Origin: Nemertoderma westbladi
Taxonomy: Eukaryota; Xenacoelomorpha; Nemertodermatida; Nemertodermatidae
NCBI GenBank assembly: GCA_032718475.1
Contig: JAUCBJ010004101.1
Location: forward strand, 1-53,821
Reading direction: 5' to 3'
DNA length: 53,821 nucleotides
Below, in pieces: positions 32,640-44,831 of this stretch. Positions within the stretch are counted from its first letter, which is position 1; each line of letters opens with the position of its first letter. Below the pieces are notes generated by a model. It searched no databases, was not told the DNA's origin, and worked only from the letters and a program-made list of their open reading frames with translations. The position numbers were made by a program, and so were the translations under genes.

Positions 32640-33708
32640 TAGTAATTAATCTAGTAATTACAGGTTCATCAGAAACGGAAGGTGTAATATTAGTAGTCAT
32701 ATTATTATTATTTACCAAGTTTTGTGATCGATCATCATCATTCGAGTTTAAACCTGAGAGCCCGAACTGATTAGTTTGGCACCTCAACCGTTGGGTTGTG
32801 GATCGCACGTTCCGGGGTGCCCTTCTCCCGTCTCATTTGCTGGCTGATCGAGAGAGCCTTCTTCCGGCTCATTGGCTGGCTGATCGAGTGAGCCTTCTTC
32901 TTCACCCAGCACGTCGAACGCGTTGTGAAGATGCAAACTAGAGACCCGAGAACCCTCTTGAGGTCTACCAGCAGTATCATCAGAACCAGACAGAGGTTGT
33001 GAGTATTTGCCGGGAATTATTATCCATTCGGGATTTGAAGGAGTAGAATTCAGTGATCGTTGAAGCTGAACTGTAATTGGCGTCTGCGCCCCAGCATTTT
33101 CAACCGTCTCAGATTGTATAATACCCTGTTGTTGATATTCTGTGGCATCCATTTCAGCCTCGCAGAATGACTCTTCAATGTGCACGAGCGGATCTAGTTC
33201 TACAGTAGACCTGGTGACCGAAGAAGAGGACACAGTTGTGCTCGTTGGCGCGGGCGTAGTGGGCGCGGGCCTCCCCATAGTGGGCGCGCGCTGCCTCATG
33301 CGTTGAGCGGGCAGAACTGTAGTAGTAGGCGCGGACGGCCCTGAAGTGGGCGCGGGCGGCCCCGTGCGTTGCATGGGCGGCCTTGTAGTTGGCGCAGGCG
33401 GCCCCGTGCGTTGCATGGGCGTCCTTGCAGTAAACGCGGGCGGCCTTGCAGTGAACGCGGGCGGCCCCGTGCGCTGCATGGGCGGCCCCGTGCGTCGCAC
33501 GGGCGGCCCTGTAACTGTGGGCGCGTGCGACCCCGTGCGTTGCGTGGGCGGCCCTGTAGTGTGCGCGGGCGGCACTATGAAACCAAATGAATTACGGTAA
33601 CCTCGTTCATCGATTGTGTAACCTCTCCGATTCCTATTGTACTGATAATCAAATGCTTGATTACTATCATTTAGTGTGTCCCTTCCTTGTTGGAACCTGT
33701 TGTACTCG
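32640..33708 (-). other. Foreign GC-rich fragment inserted in U5
   Basis: It is bounded by A-spacer sequence on the left and the C segment on the right. It is GC-rich at 33240-33600, against AT-rich surroundings, and starts with an 11-12 bp duplication around TAGTAATTA at 32640-32662. It carries the open frame listed next. Confidence 0.7.
32784..33708 (-). pseudogene. Proline/threonine-rich ORF fragment, possibly Gag/ORF1-like
   Basis: The frame is open from the insertion edge for about 308 codons. It starts Asn/Arg/Tyr-rich, then has about 110 residues of repeats built on RTGPP and PPAPT (a GC-rich minisatellite), a Ser/Thr stretch, an acidic region and a doubled EEGSLDQPANE. The phrase HNAFDVLGEEE recalls the linker seen in retroelement Gag or ORF1 proteins, but I cannot assign it. 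No start codon is needed because the 5' end is cut. The last part may continue out of frame at 32620-32780. Confidence 0.4.
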
Positions 33709-34082
33709 TTTATTAATTGTGCATAATGACTTTTGTTGTCCCTTTAATGACTTTTGTTGTCCTTTTAATGACTTTTTATGTATGTATTTCTTCAAACTGT
33801 CAGACTGCTGATTTCTGGACTGTCAGACAGTTGATTTCAACTGTCTGATGCCAACTGTCTATGCCAAAACATTCAAAATTTGTTGATTTCTGGTCTGTCG
33901 GAAAGTTGGTTTCACTATGCCTGTGCCAAAACATTCCATGATTCCATGATTTATAGACTATGAGATAGATTTCCATATGCGCCTGTGGTAAAAGACTCTA
34001 AATTTAATAGTTTGTGGTTGTTGTCGATAATCGATTACCACATAACGTAGCAAAACACTCATTTTATAGCCAAAAACAATTA

Positions 34083-35576
34083 CCAATTGATGGAAAGGAG
34101 CAGGTTAAGGCCGGATTTTCTAACCAAAACAATAAACAGTCACTCTACCAAATGAAGGAAAGGAGCAGGTTACAGAGGTGGGCCTTTCTAACCAAAACAA
34201 TAAACGATCATTTAACTAATTGAGGGAAAGGAGCGGGTTACAGAGGCGGGATTTTCTAACCAAAACAATAAGCAGTCACTTTTCCAAATCAGGGAAAGGA
34301 GCAGGTTACAGAGACGGGATTTTATTAACCAAAACAATAAACGATAACATTACCAATTGAGATAAAGGAGCAGGTTACATAGGCGGGTTTTTCTAACCAA
34401 AGCAATAAACAGTCACTTTACCAAATCAGGGAAAGGAGCAGGTTACAGAGGCGGTATTTTCTAACCAAAACAATAAACGATCACTTAACTAATTGAGGGA
34501 AAGGAGCAGGTTACAGAGGCGGGATTTTCTAACCAAAACCATAAACGATCATTTAACTAATTGAGGGAAGGGGGTAGGTTACAGAGGCGGAATTTTCTAA
34601 CCAAAACAATAAACGATCACTTAACTAATTGAGGGAAAGGAGCAGGTTACAGAGGCGGGATTTTCTAACCAAAACAATAAACGATCACTTAACTAATTGA
34701 GGGAAAGGAGCAGGTTACAGAGGCGGGATTTTCTAACCAAAACAATAAACGATCATTTAACTAATTGAGGGAAAGGGGTAGGTTACAGAGGCGGAATTTT
34801 ATAACCAAAACAATAAACGATCACTTAACTAATTGAGGGAAAGGAGCAGGTTACAGAGGCGGGATTTTCTAACCAAAACAATAAACGATCACTTAACTAA
34901 TTGAGGGAAAGGAGCAGGTTACAGAGGCGGGATTTTCTAACCAAAACAATAAACGATCATTTAACTAATTGAGGGAAAGGGGTAGGTTACAGAGGCGGAA
35001 TTTTATAACCAAAACAATAAACGATCACTTAACTAATTGAGGGAAAGGAGCAGGTTACAGAGGCGGGATTTTCTAACCAAAACAATAAACGATCATTTAA
35101 CTAATTGAGGGAAAGGGGCAGGTTACAGAGGCGGAATTTTCTAACCAAAACAATAAACGATCATTTAACTAATTGAGGGAAAGGGGCAGGTTACAGAGGC
35201 GGGATTTTCTAACCAAAACAATAAACATTCACTTTACTAAATGAAGGAAAGGAGCAGGTTACAGAGGCGGGCCTTTCTAACCAAAACAATAAACGGTCAC
35301 TTTACCAAATCAGGGAAAGGAGCAGGTCACAGAGACGGGACTTTCTAACCAAAACAATAAACGATAATTTAACTAATTGAGGGAAAGAGGCAGGTTACAG
35401 AGGCGGGATTTTCTAACCAAAACAATAAACAGTCATTTTACTAAATGAAGGAAAGGAGCAGGTTACAGAGGCGGGCTTTTCTAACCAAAACAATAAACGG
35501 TAACTTTACCAAATCAGGGAAAGGAGCAGGTTACAGAGGCGGGATTTTCTAACCAAAACAATAAACAGTCACTTTA
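34083..35576. repeat. 68-bp minisatellite, about 22 monomers
   Basis: The monomer family is the same as at 9976-11335, with a different order and number of variants. A three-monomer block (two GGATTTTCTAAC units and one GGAATTTTATAAC unit) is itself repeated near 34610-35040, a higher-order repeat not seen in copy 1. Confidence 0.9.
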
Positions 35577-35748
35577 ATAATAATAATAATAATATTGGTT
35601 ATTTATATAGCGCTTTACTATGCTCAGCATACTCAAAGCGCTTTTATTACAGTATTATCATTACCCCAGCAAAGCCAGGTTCCCATAAAGTGTCTTGCCT
35701 AGGGACACAACAATGCGAAATTTCTACAGCCTTTAGTCGACAAACTTG
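35577..35748 (+). mobile_element. SINE-like insertion, shorter copy
   Basis: The site and CACTTTA duplication are the same as at 11336 (flanks 35570-35576 and 35749-35755). It has fewer TAA repeats and an internal deletion of about 35 bp after TTCCCAT. Confidence 0.7.
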
Positions 35749-37679
35749 CACTTTACTAAATGAAGGAAAGGAACAGGTTACAGAGGCGGGCCTTTCTAAC
35801 CAAAACAATAAACTTTACCAATTCAGGGAAAGGAGCAGGTTACAGAGGCGGGATTTTCTAACCAAAACAACCGGTCAGTCGGTAGGCCTACCAGTACCGT
35901 ATTTAAATGGTAGGCTACAAAGTAGGCCTACACAGCAGTACCGGTGCCGGTACCGGTACTAAAATACTTAAAATACCTGCTTTATACCTACATCTGTACA
36001 TGCAATACTATATACTATACTATACTATATACTAATACCGGTACTGATAGCCTGAGAGAACAGCAGTAGAAAAACCGGTAGCATGGAACCTAACGGTAAA
36101 TTTCTGGAGGACATAAAAAGTAAAAAAAAAGCTAATACCGGTACTGATAGCCGGAGAGAACAGCAGTAGAGAAACCGGTTACATGGAACCTAACGGTAGA
36201 TTTCTGGAGGACATAAAAAGTAAAAAAAAAAAGGACAAAAGAAGGATTTAAACGGACAATAAAAATTATTGCGTTAAATAATCCCAAACAAACATAGCCT
36301 AGCTATGTCATTATATCCCTACAGTATGCTATGCGAAATAGCAGTGACCGTAGATGAACCTACACTAGCACTGTCTGGGTGGGAGACAGTAATTTTTATT
36401 AAATAAGACATTTATGTTTGATGTTATAAAACAAATTATCCGTAGTTTTTTTATAATTTTGTACAGTACCGTAGATGGACTTTATTTTTCTCCTTTCTAT
36501 ACATTCCATTATTAGATTATATCAAAACAGATAAACAATAGCATTTACAATAAATTAAATAAATCCATTGTCCATAGTACCATTTTGTAAAAATATGAAT
36601 AGCTACACAATATAGATATTGTATAGGAATACCGCTGTTGCCAACCAACTCATAAAATAAATAACACGTTCTAGAATTTTGTAAATTTATTAGATGAAAA
36701 AGATGGCCTACAGCGAATGATCGTTCTTGCAATCTTTGAACGCCTATATCTGAGCTGTTTCTCAACGAAATTCAGATATTCTTACATATTTGGAATCCTT
36801 GCAACTAAAGCTTTTTAATGATATGAAAAAATTACGACTAATCGGAAGAATGGCCACGATACGGAGGGTGCGATTTCGAAAAAGACAGTTTTTTAAACGC
36901 TTATAAAAAAAATTTCAAGACAAAATCGCAAATTCCGGCTTCATGGGGTCATCGACGGTGAGTGGAACTACAGTAGTTGTGTTTCAAATTTCAAGCAACA
37001 TGATAAAGATTTTAAAAACTTGGGGAGAGGGGGGGTCCGTGTCATCAGAAAATGACACTATATTACGGGACATGGTGTATATATTAAAGCAGAATTATCA
37101 TTATTAATTATTTGCTTTTATTTTTAAACATACATGAATGATTAGGGGTGGTTGGACCGTTAACAGTGTTGTAATTATTTTTTTGGAATTATTTGTGGGC
37201 GATTTGTGGGAATTATATATTCCGTTAACAGTGTTGGGATTATTTGTGGGCAGTAATTCCGTTAACAGTATTGAAATTATTTGGGGGCTGTTATTCCGTT
37301 GACAGTATTACATTTCTGTTAAATACACAAGTCAATAATTATTAGCTATCGACTCAGTAATTGTCCGACCGAAGGAGATTTAAAGTTAAAGATATATTAA
37401 AAAATTTTATAAAAATATTTTAATAAAAATTAAAAAAAATAAAATAAAACCATTCTTACGATACAAACAGTAAATAGAACAACAAACTCGTACGAAATTA
37501 AAATTACCGTGGACAGAATCAATATTTCATGTGATGGCGCGGAATTGAGTAGTTTTGTATTAATAATTAAATATAATGCAATGCTACAAACAGCAAATAA
37601 ATATTTAGATCTGGTTACATAACTATCCAATAATATGTGGGCTCAATCTATCTTATTTACTCGAGTCGGCTGTTAACAT

Positions 37680-38015
37680 TTACGAGTAGTATGCTTCGCA
37701 CATGATCGATATAGCTCTATGAGCTCGACGGGAATAGGCCTTGTAAAAGTGGTCCCCACAGATCTTGGAGAGCCACAGATGGAAATCTTCCAGCTTCTCT
37801 CTTAGTAGAATGCACTTCGCTAAGACCTGGTAGGCGCGTGTGAATCCATTATTGGCGAGACTACCTCCGAATACTTCTCCTATTCCAGGGATGTACTTTA
37901 CACTCCGATTTCCCAACTCTCGAGCCAGAATCCGTCGATGTTTCTTCGTCTTCAGGATCTTCCCTATCTTCTTTCCGTTTCCACTTCTTCTCGCGTTCCC
38001 TCGACTTTCCTTACC
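37680..38015 (-). CDS. BAF-domain exon, U6 (no local first exon)
   Basis: The exon is open and complete. It has two private changes: Gly to Glu at the third tail residue, and LAKC in place of LAKY in the central helix. The nearest phase-0 donor upstream is gene 1 exon 1 at 39827. Confidence 0.77.
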   Translation of the reverse strand, partial: GKESRGNARRSGNGKKIGKILKTKKHRRILARELGNRSVKYIPGIGEVFGGSLANNGFTRAYQVLAKCILLREKLEDFHLWLSKICGDHFYKAYSRRAHRAISIMCEAYYS

Positions 38016-39684
38016 CTGAAAGAATTGTATTGAGTATTTTGTAAAATGATTGTACGATGTTTTGAGAACCGAGTCACGAAAGTAAACTAAAAAAAGTAAA
38101 GTTATCTTTGTACATTATTTCAGGGAATACACACAAAGAATCACTTATTTCCAGTGCGATTCCCCCAGAACTACTGTATTCTGCCTAGAAGAAACTTACT
38201 CTTTTAGCGATCGTTTAAGGATGTAAGGCGCATAGATGAAACCGGGTTAACTTGAACCCACGGTAGCCAGATATGTTAATTATAGGTATTGGGCTTAACG
38301 ACAAGGATATCATCGCGGATATCATATCTCGTTCGAACGACTTTGCAGTATATTTTCTGGCGATTTATTATATGTATATGATATATCTGTATCTTGTACA
38401 GAAAAATTTTCTGTACAAATTAAATTATTTTTATAATTATTATATTATTTATTATTATTTATATATATTTTTATATTTATATTTAATTATTTATGTTATA
38501 TTATTTATACTGTAAATTATATTGTACAGAAAATATATTTAATATATTTTCTGTAAAATATAATTTGTGGCGATGCGGATCAGTTTTAGAGCTATTCTGG
38601 TCCCCCTGGATGAAAAGTAGGGTAAAAGTAAAAAAAAATTAAATGGAAAAATGTTGTGTTTGGTTGGATAATTGTGAAGGTATACGGGTTTTCGAGGTCG
38701 CTGAACATGATGACGCAACTATAAATGTGCCCCAGGACGAAAAGTACAAGAAGTATCAAAAATTTCAACAGTGAAATTTTGCCATTGTTTGGATAATTCT
38801 GACGCTATGTACTGTATGTAGCCTTTCACAGTCGCTGATGACGATACAACTCGTTAGAATATTTGTGGTTACGCAACTATCGTTTTTGGTGCTTGTCTGG
38901 TGGGACGAAAAATACAATAAGACCAGAAAATCAGGTTTATTTGCCAGAAAAGATTTAGGTTTACGCGAATTTGATGCCATCATTATTCATTGTCTAAAGA
39001 GACCAACAGTCATAGCCAGCGCGCGAACAAAGCGTCTTATGCTATGACTCTAAGTTAAAGAAATATCAGTCAAATAAGTATGGGAAACTAAACATTATTT
39101 TTGATCAAACCTGTTGTCTCCTGAGCTAGAAAATCAGGATATCAAATTATTATATTTGACCGTTTTGCATGCTGTATCTCTCCGTACACAGTGTATATAA
39201 TATAGAAGACCTACAATTCAATTATAATTAACATAATAAAAATAAACCCGCCTCTACATCGATTAATTAACTCATACCAGGGGAGTGCAGAGCCCTGAAT
39301 ATACAGTATCATTATTATTTATTCTATTGGTCTTTGATTAACGTACAGTACAGTAGGCACTATTTTATTGTGCATTAGATCTCTTTTAGCACTGCTAGTG
39401 TTTGGTCATGTAGGGCCTACTTATGGTTTTACCAGGAAGCTTTCGATTTCTAATACAGGTAGTAGCTATAGATTTTATACAAATTCAAAAATATAATATA
39501 GTTTCAAATAATATTGTTGCAAAATTAATCTGTTTATAATAAATAGTCTAAAATACTGTTCCTGCGCAGTTGACCAATATAGTTAACGCTTTTACATTAT
39601 TAATATTATTATATTATATTAAAGCTTTTCGAAGTACATTTTGTCTGTAAGAAATTTATCTTTCGGCAATTTCTTTCCTTTTCA

Positions 39685-40069
39685 TCATTTCTTCGATCTT
39701 GCCCGTCCTTTCTTCCCCTGTAAATATCAATTCATATACTGTTACACTCACTTAATTACGTATATGTACTGTATATAGTAGACCTAAACCCACATTATAT
39801 CCTATATTATATTTAGTCAAACAAACCTTCACTTTCTTTCCCTTTCCTCTACGACTTCTAGATCTGCTTCCTTTACCACGGCGACTCCTAGACCTGCTCT
39901 TCTTTCCCTTCTTACTTCCCTTTCGTTTTTTACGTCTCCTTTTCTCCATTTCGTTCCGGCTGGTGGAACGATTACCACTCTCTGATAGGCTCCTACTTTT
40001 CCTTTCATCTAAGGCCCAACTCGGCAAACTATCCAGCCCTAAATCGCTATCTTCCTCTTGAACAGGCAT
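39685..40069 (-). CDS. Gene 1, U6: basic protein with early stop, 91 aa
   Basis: Exon 1 is 39827-40069 and exon 2 is 39685-39717 ending at TGA. It has private changes LSESGN in exon 1 and an Ala codon in exon 2, and shares KKVK with U1. Confidence 0.65.
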
Positions 40070-40185
40070 GCTTTTTCAATGTATTTACCAAAAATTATGT
40101 ACAGTATTTCCTAAAGAAAAAATGATATCAGAATTTATTTTGTAAATCATTTTTCTCCTAAATGACATAAGTTGATGTGTCGTTC

Positions 40186-40321
40186 TATTATATATCATAG
40201 TTTGAATTCCAGAACTTAGTTTTGATTGGTTGATTTGAGCAATACTCTTCTGATTATCTGATTGGCTAAAATAAACTTGTATTTGGTAGGCGGTTTTGGT
40301 GGGAGGTTTACCCGTTAACGG
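40186..40321 (-). promoter_or_regulatory. Promoter of gene 1, U6
   Basis: CCGTTAACGG at 40312-40321, two inverted CCAAT boxes between, TATATAATA at 40186-40194. Confidence 0.6.
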
Positions 40322-40380
40322 GATTCGGCATTACTATGTTATGGGTACCCACTTTTTGACCTTTTATTTGACCATGTTAA

Positions 40381-41090
40381 TGGCTATTAACAGCCACGTC
40401 TCTTTCGAGACAACTGGCGGAATGGGTGAAGCGGTTCGGTGTCCCCACGCGTTGCGCTTCTGACGGCGGCCCACAGTTCTCAGGAAAGGATTTCCTAAGC
40501 GTCTGGGGAGTCGAGCCTATCACATCCTCCCCAGTTTACCCACAGAGTAACGGCCTTGCGGAGTCCGCTGTCAAGGCGACTAAGGCGTTACTACTGTAAC
40601 TAAGACAGGGGGGAAACTGGACTCATCGTCATTCCAGGAGGAACTCCTGGAACTTCGCAACTTCCCCTGCGCCCACGGAAAGTCGCCGGCTGACGACCCG
40701 CACGGAGCTCGACCAGGCAGTGCCCTCGCTCCTAAAATCCCAGACAGCCACATACAATCGTGGCGCACGACCCCTACCCCCCTTAGCGGTAGGGGCACCT
40801 GTGCGGGTTCAAAACCCCACATCGAAACGTTGGGACCGCACCGGGGTCATTGTGGAATCAAATCCCAACCGGAAGTACAGCGTTCGGACGCCTTCCGGTC
40901 GGTGCCTCACCCGCAACCGCCGCCACCTCATCCAGGGCACGGCCACTGGCATCAACGACGGCTCCAGCGCTGCCACGCCCCGTCCAACGCCACAGAAGGG
41001 CATGTTCACTGGGCTGACGAACAAGCCAGTGTGTCTCCCGATCGGCACGCCGTTCCTACCCACGCCGCCGAAGGCAACCGTCCAATGGAC
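40381..41090 (+). pseudogene. gypsy integrase fragment, U6
   Basis: It carries a small insertion near 40590 (CTACTGTAACTAAG) that breaks the frame, and a deletion of about 80 nt near 40692 within the region after the catalytic Glu. The natural stop is changed from TAG to TGG. Confidence 0.78.
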
Positions 41091-41377
41091 TATGATAGTT
41101 TGTGTAGGGGTGGATGGACCGTTAACAGTATTGTAATTATTTTTTTGGAATTATTTGTGGGCGATTTGTGGGAATTATTTATTCCGTTAACAGTGTTGGG
41201 ATTATTTGTGGGCAGTAATTCCGTTAACAGTATTGGAATTATTTGGGGGTGGTTATTCCGTTGACAGTATTACATTTCTGTTAAATACACAAGTCAATAA
41301 TTATTAGCTATCGACTCAGTAATTATCCGACCGAAGGAGATTTAAAGTTAAAGATATATTAAAAAATTTTATAAAAA

Positions 41378-43588
41378 TCTATCTAATATATATAAATCTC
41401 GATTGTCTGTGTGTTTGTCATCGGCTATACAATCGAACCCATCTCGATGAAATCTCGCTTGCTATAGCTCGTTAGAAAGGTCTCGCTCTAACTCGTTGCA
41501 ACGTAATACTCAGAGTCGTCTGAAGTTCGCCCGTCTGCCGCTAGAGGGCGATTTTCGTGATTTTAGGGCGAAATTTATTGAATTATTTCGGTTCTTCTAT
41601 CGGTAATTAATGATTTAGAGGGCTAACATTTATCCCACCTAGTATAAAATTAACATGGGTAGATTCGCCGTGTCCCATTCTCACAAAGTTTTTATTTTAT
41701 TCGAGTGTTTAATATAAATATGTATGATTATTTATTAATTAAAAATCAAATAGTGTATAAATATGTCATATTCGCCAAGCACGATCGAATTGGCCTATTG
41801 GTATTGAATAGGGAAGGATTGTTTTCTGTATCATAGCAACGTTAAGGTAATTATTGAACTGCAGCTAGCTGGCTGGGCACAGATAAGGAGCAAGCAGGCT
41901 GGAGTGTTGATTGGGGTGGGTTTGGGTTGTCTATTGCGAATTGCTCAGAGTAATTCTGCTTTCTCAATCACAATCATTGGCTGCATGGAAGGAGAGGTTT
42001 ATAACATTTTTGTTTTACTGTTATGAATATTAAAAGTAAAATAATTATTTCTGTAGGCCTATACTTACTGTATTATTATTTTATCGAATATTATACATCT
42101 AATCTCGATGAAATCTCGCTTACTATAGCTCGTTAGATAGGTCTCACCCTAAGTCGTTGCAACGTAATACTCAGAGCCGTCTGAAGTTCCCCCGTCTGCC
42201 GCTAGAGGGCGAATTGTCCGATAGTGAAAACCTGATCTTATTGGGTTGTTTTTAATGCTTTTGAGCTGAAACTTGGTAGCTATATACTGCAGCATAGGCT
42301 GTATTATTTCCGGAGTCACTGGGTTGTCTACAGTTCCCCAGTCTACCGTTAGAGGGCTAAATGTCTGAGAGTTAACATCTTCTCCAACTTTGTTATTTAC
42401 AATCCGTTTAGACTGAAACTTGGTAGGCATCTACTACAGCATAGACTGTATCTTTACTGAGTAGCAGAGTCGTCTACAATTCCCCGGTCTACCGCTAGAG
42501 GGCGAAATGTCTGAAAGTTAACATCTTCTCCAACTTTGTTATTTTTAATGCTTTTGAGCTGAAACTTGGTAGCTATATACTGCAGCATAGGCTGTATATT
42601 TTCGGAGTCACTGATTTGTCTACAGTTCCCCAGTCTACCGTTAGAGGGCTAAATGTCTGAGAGTTAACATCTTCTCCAACTTTATTATTTACAATCCGTT
42701 TTGACTGAAACTTGGTAGGCATCTACTACAGCATAGGCTGTATCTTTACTGAGTCGCAGAGTCGTCTACAATTTCCCAGTCTACCGCTAGAGGGCGAAAT
42801 GTCTGCAAGTTAACATCTTCTCCAACTTTGTTATTTACAATCCTTTTAGACTGAAACTTGGTAGGCATCTACTATAGCATAGGCTATATCTTTGCGGAGT
42901 AGTAGAGTCGTCTACAGTTCCACAGTCAGCCGCAAGAGGGCGAATTGTCTGATAGTGAAAACCTCATCCCATTTGGTTCTTTTTAATCCTTTTGAGCTGA
43001 AACTTGGCAGGTATCTACTACGTCCTAGGCTCTATCTTTACGGAGTTGCAGAGTCCTATACACTTCCCCAGTCTACCGCTAGAGGGCGAAATGTCTGCAA
43101 GTTAACATCTTCTCCAACTTTGTTATTTACAATCCTTTTAGACTGAAACTTGGTAGGCATCTACTACAGCATAGGCTCTACCTTTACGGAGTCGCAGAGT
43201 TGTATACAGTTCCCCTATCTGCCGCTAAATGGCGAATTGTCTGATAGTGAACACCTCATCCCAATTGGTTCTTTTTAATCCCTTTGAGCTGAAACTTGGC
43301 AGGAATCTACTACTGTACAGCATATTCTGTATCTTTACTGAGTCCCAGAGTCGTCTACAGTTCTTCAGTCTACCGCTACTGTAGAAGTCTGAATGTGAAC
43401 ATCTACACCAATTTTGTTATTTACAATCTGACTAAAGTTGAAACTTGACAGTTATCTCTTATGGGGGTGGTGTTTTATTTAATGATGGTGTCTGTTCCAT
43501 ATGCAGTTCTCCAATCTCCCACACATATTCATATATCATCTGCACATGCACTAGAAAGCTGTGGCCCGAAGGGCCACAGGCTTTCTAG
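41378..43588 (+). mobile_element. Non-autonomous Helitron, 2211 bp
   Basis: It begins TCTATCTAATATATAT and ends CTAG, inserted exactly between A and T with no duplication. Other units read ATAAAAA|TATTCTAA at this point. A perfect 9-bp hairpin (CTGTGGCCC, loop GAA, GGGCCACAG) ends about eight bases before the 3' terminus. These are the defining marks of Helitrons. I see no Rep/helicase frame, so it would depend on a partner element. A segment of about 110 bp at 41446 is repeated at 42097. Confidence 0.88.
42201..43450. repeat. Nine tandem 146-bp repeats inside the Helitron
   Basis: The word GCTAGAGGGC or a variant falls at 42201, 42348, 42494, 42640, 42786, 42932, 43078, 43223 and 43375, a spacing of 145-152. 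Monomers of two types (TCTCCAACTTTGTTATTTAC and ATCCCATTTGGTTCTTTTTA) are mixed. Confidence 0.9.
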
Positions 43589-43852
43589 TATTCTAATAAA
43601 AATTAAAAAAAATAAAATAAAACCATTCTTACGATACAAACAGTAAATAGAACAACAAACTCGTACGAAATTAAAATGACCGTGGACAGAATGAATATTT
43701 CATGTGATGCTGCGGAATTGAGTAGTTTTGTATTAATAATTAAATATAATGCAATGCTACAAACAGCAAATAAATATTTAGATCTGGTTACATAACTATC
43801 CAATAATATGTGGGCTCAATCTATCTTATTTACTCGAGTCGGCTGTTAACAT

Positions 43853-44609
43853 TTACGAGTAGTATGCTTCGCACATGATCGATATAGCTCTATGAGCTCG
43901 ACGGGAATAGGCCTTGTAAAAGTGGTCCCCACAGATCTTGGAGAGCCACAGATGGAAATCTTCCAGCTTCTCTCTTAGTAGAATGTACTTCGCTAAGACC
44001 TGGTAGGCGCGTGTGAATCCATTACTGGCGAGACTACCTCCGAATACTTCTCCTATTCCAGGGATGTACTTTACACTCCGATTTCCCAACTCTCGAGCCA
44101 GAATCCGTCGATGTTTCTTCGTCTTCAGGATCTTCCCTATCTTCTTTCCGTTTCCACTTCTTCTCGCGTTTCCTCGACTTCCCTTACCCTGAAAGAATTG
44201 TATTGAGCATTTTGTAAAATGATTTTACGATGTTTAATAAGAACCGAGTCACGAAAGTAAACTAAAAAAAGTAAAGTTATCTTTGTACATTATTTCAGGG
44301 AATACGCACAAAGAATCACTTATTTCCAGTGCGATTCCCCCAGAACTACTGTATTCTGCCTAGAAGAAACTTACTCTTTTAGCGATCGTTTAAGGATGCA
44401 AGGCGCATAGATGAAACCGGGTTAACTTGAACCCACGGTAGCCAGATATGTTAATTATAGGTAATGGGCTAAACGACAAGGATATCACAGAGAAATATAT
44501 CCCAACATAAATTATATTGTATTAAAATAAATAAACAAACCTTCCCTTTCATCCCATTCCCTCTACGACTCCTTGACCTGCTTCTATTCCCTTTCTTCTT
44601 CGCAGCCAT
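43853..44609 (-). CDS. Gene 2, U7: BAF-domain protein with basic tail, 134 aa
   Basis: Exon 1 is 44541-44609 and exon 2 is 43853-44188, phase 0. It has one private change, SLASNG instead of SLANNG. The Helitron lies about 265 bp beyond the stop codon, within the 3' flank. Confidence 0.82.
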
Positions 44610-44721
44610 TTAGTCCCAACACGGATACAGTACCTGTTATTATTATCTATCCTAATTAATTTAAATTCTGTTACAAATTTAATAGAGCGATTCGTGTATG
44701 ACAACTTTTTTCAATGTTTGT

Positions 44722-44831
44722 TATTTATATATGAAGACTAAATTCTAGAATTAGTTAACCCACCGATTAAATTATATTATAGGTGGTTGATTGGATGTAA
44801 TAAACCAACGGCGTATTAATTCTGTTAACGG
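44722..44831 (-). promoter_or_regulatory. Promoter of gene 2, U7
   Basis: TAACGG at 44826-44831, inverted CCAAT at 44790-44794, TATATAAATA at 44722-44731. The second upstream TAACGG of U2 and U3 reads CAACGG here. Confidence 0.6.

Larger units (their letters stand above)
30574..37142. repeat. Array unit U5 (A type), interrupted, 6569 bp
   Basis: CCGTTAACAG repeats, BAF exon, and a partial A spacer with the palindrome near 31910. At 32640 unit sequence stops. Gene 1 and the integrase piece are replaced by a foreign coding fragment and the second C segment. Confidence 0.8.
33709..37142. repeat. C segment, copy 2
   Basis: It matches 9601-12956. It contains the 68-bp minisatellite, the shorter SINE-like copy, the 100-bp tandem duplication (about 36033-36235) and the same AT-rich tail. 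The long G tract of copy 1 is only a few G here (about 37022-37036). Confidence 0.85.
37143..41102. repeat. Array unit U6 (A type), 3960 bp
   Basis: CCGTTAACAG repeats, BAF exon, A spacer (38016-39684, non-coding, one-mismatch palindrome near 38520), gene 1, integrase fragment. Confidence 0.85.
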
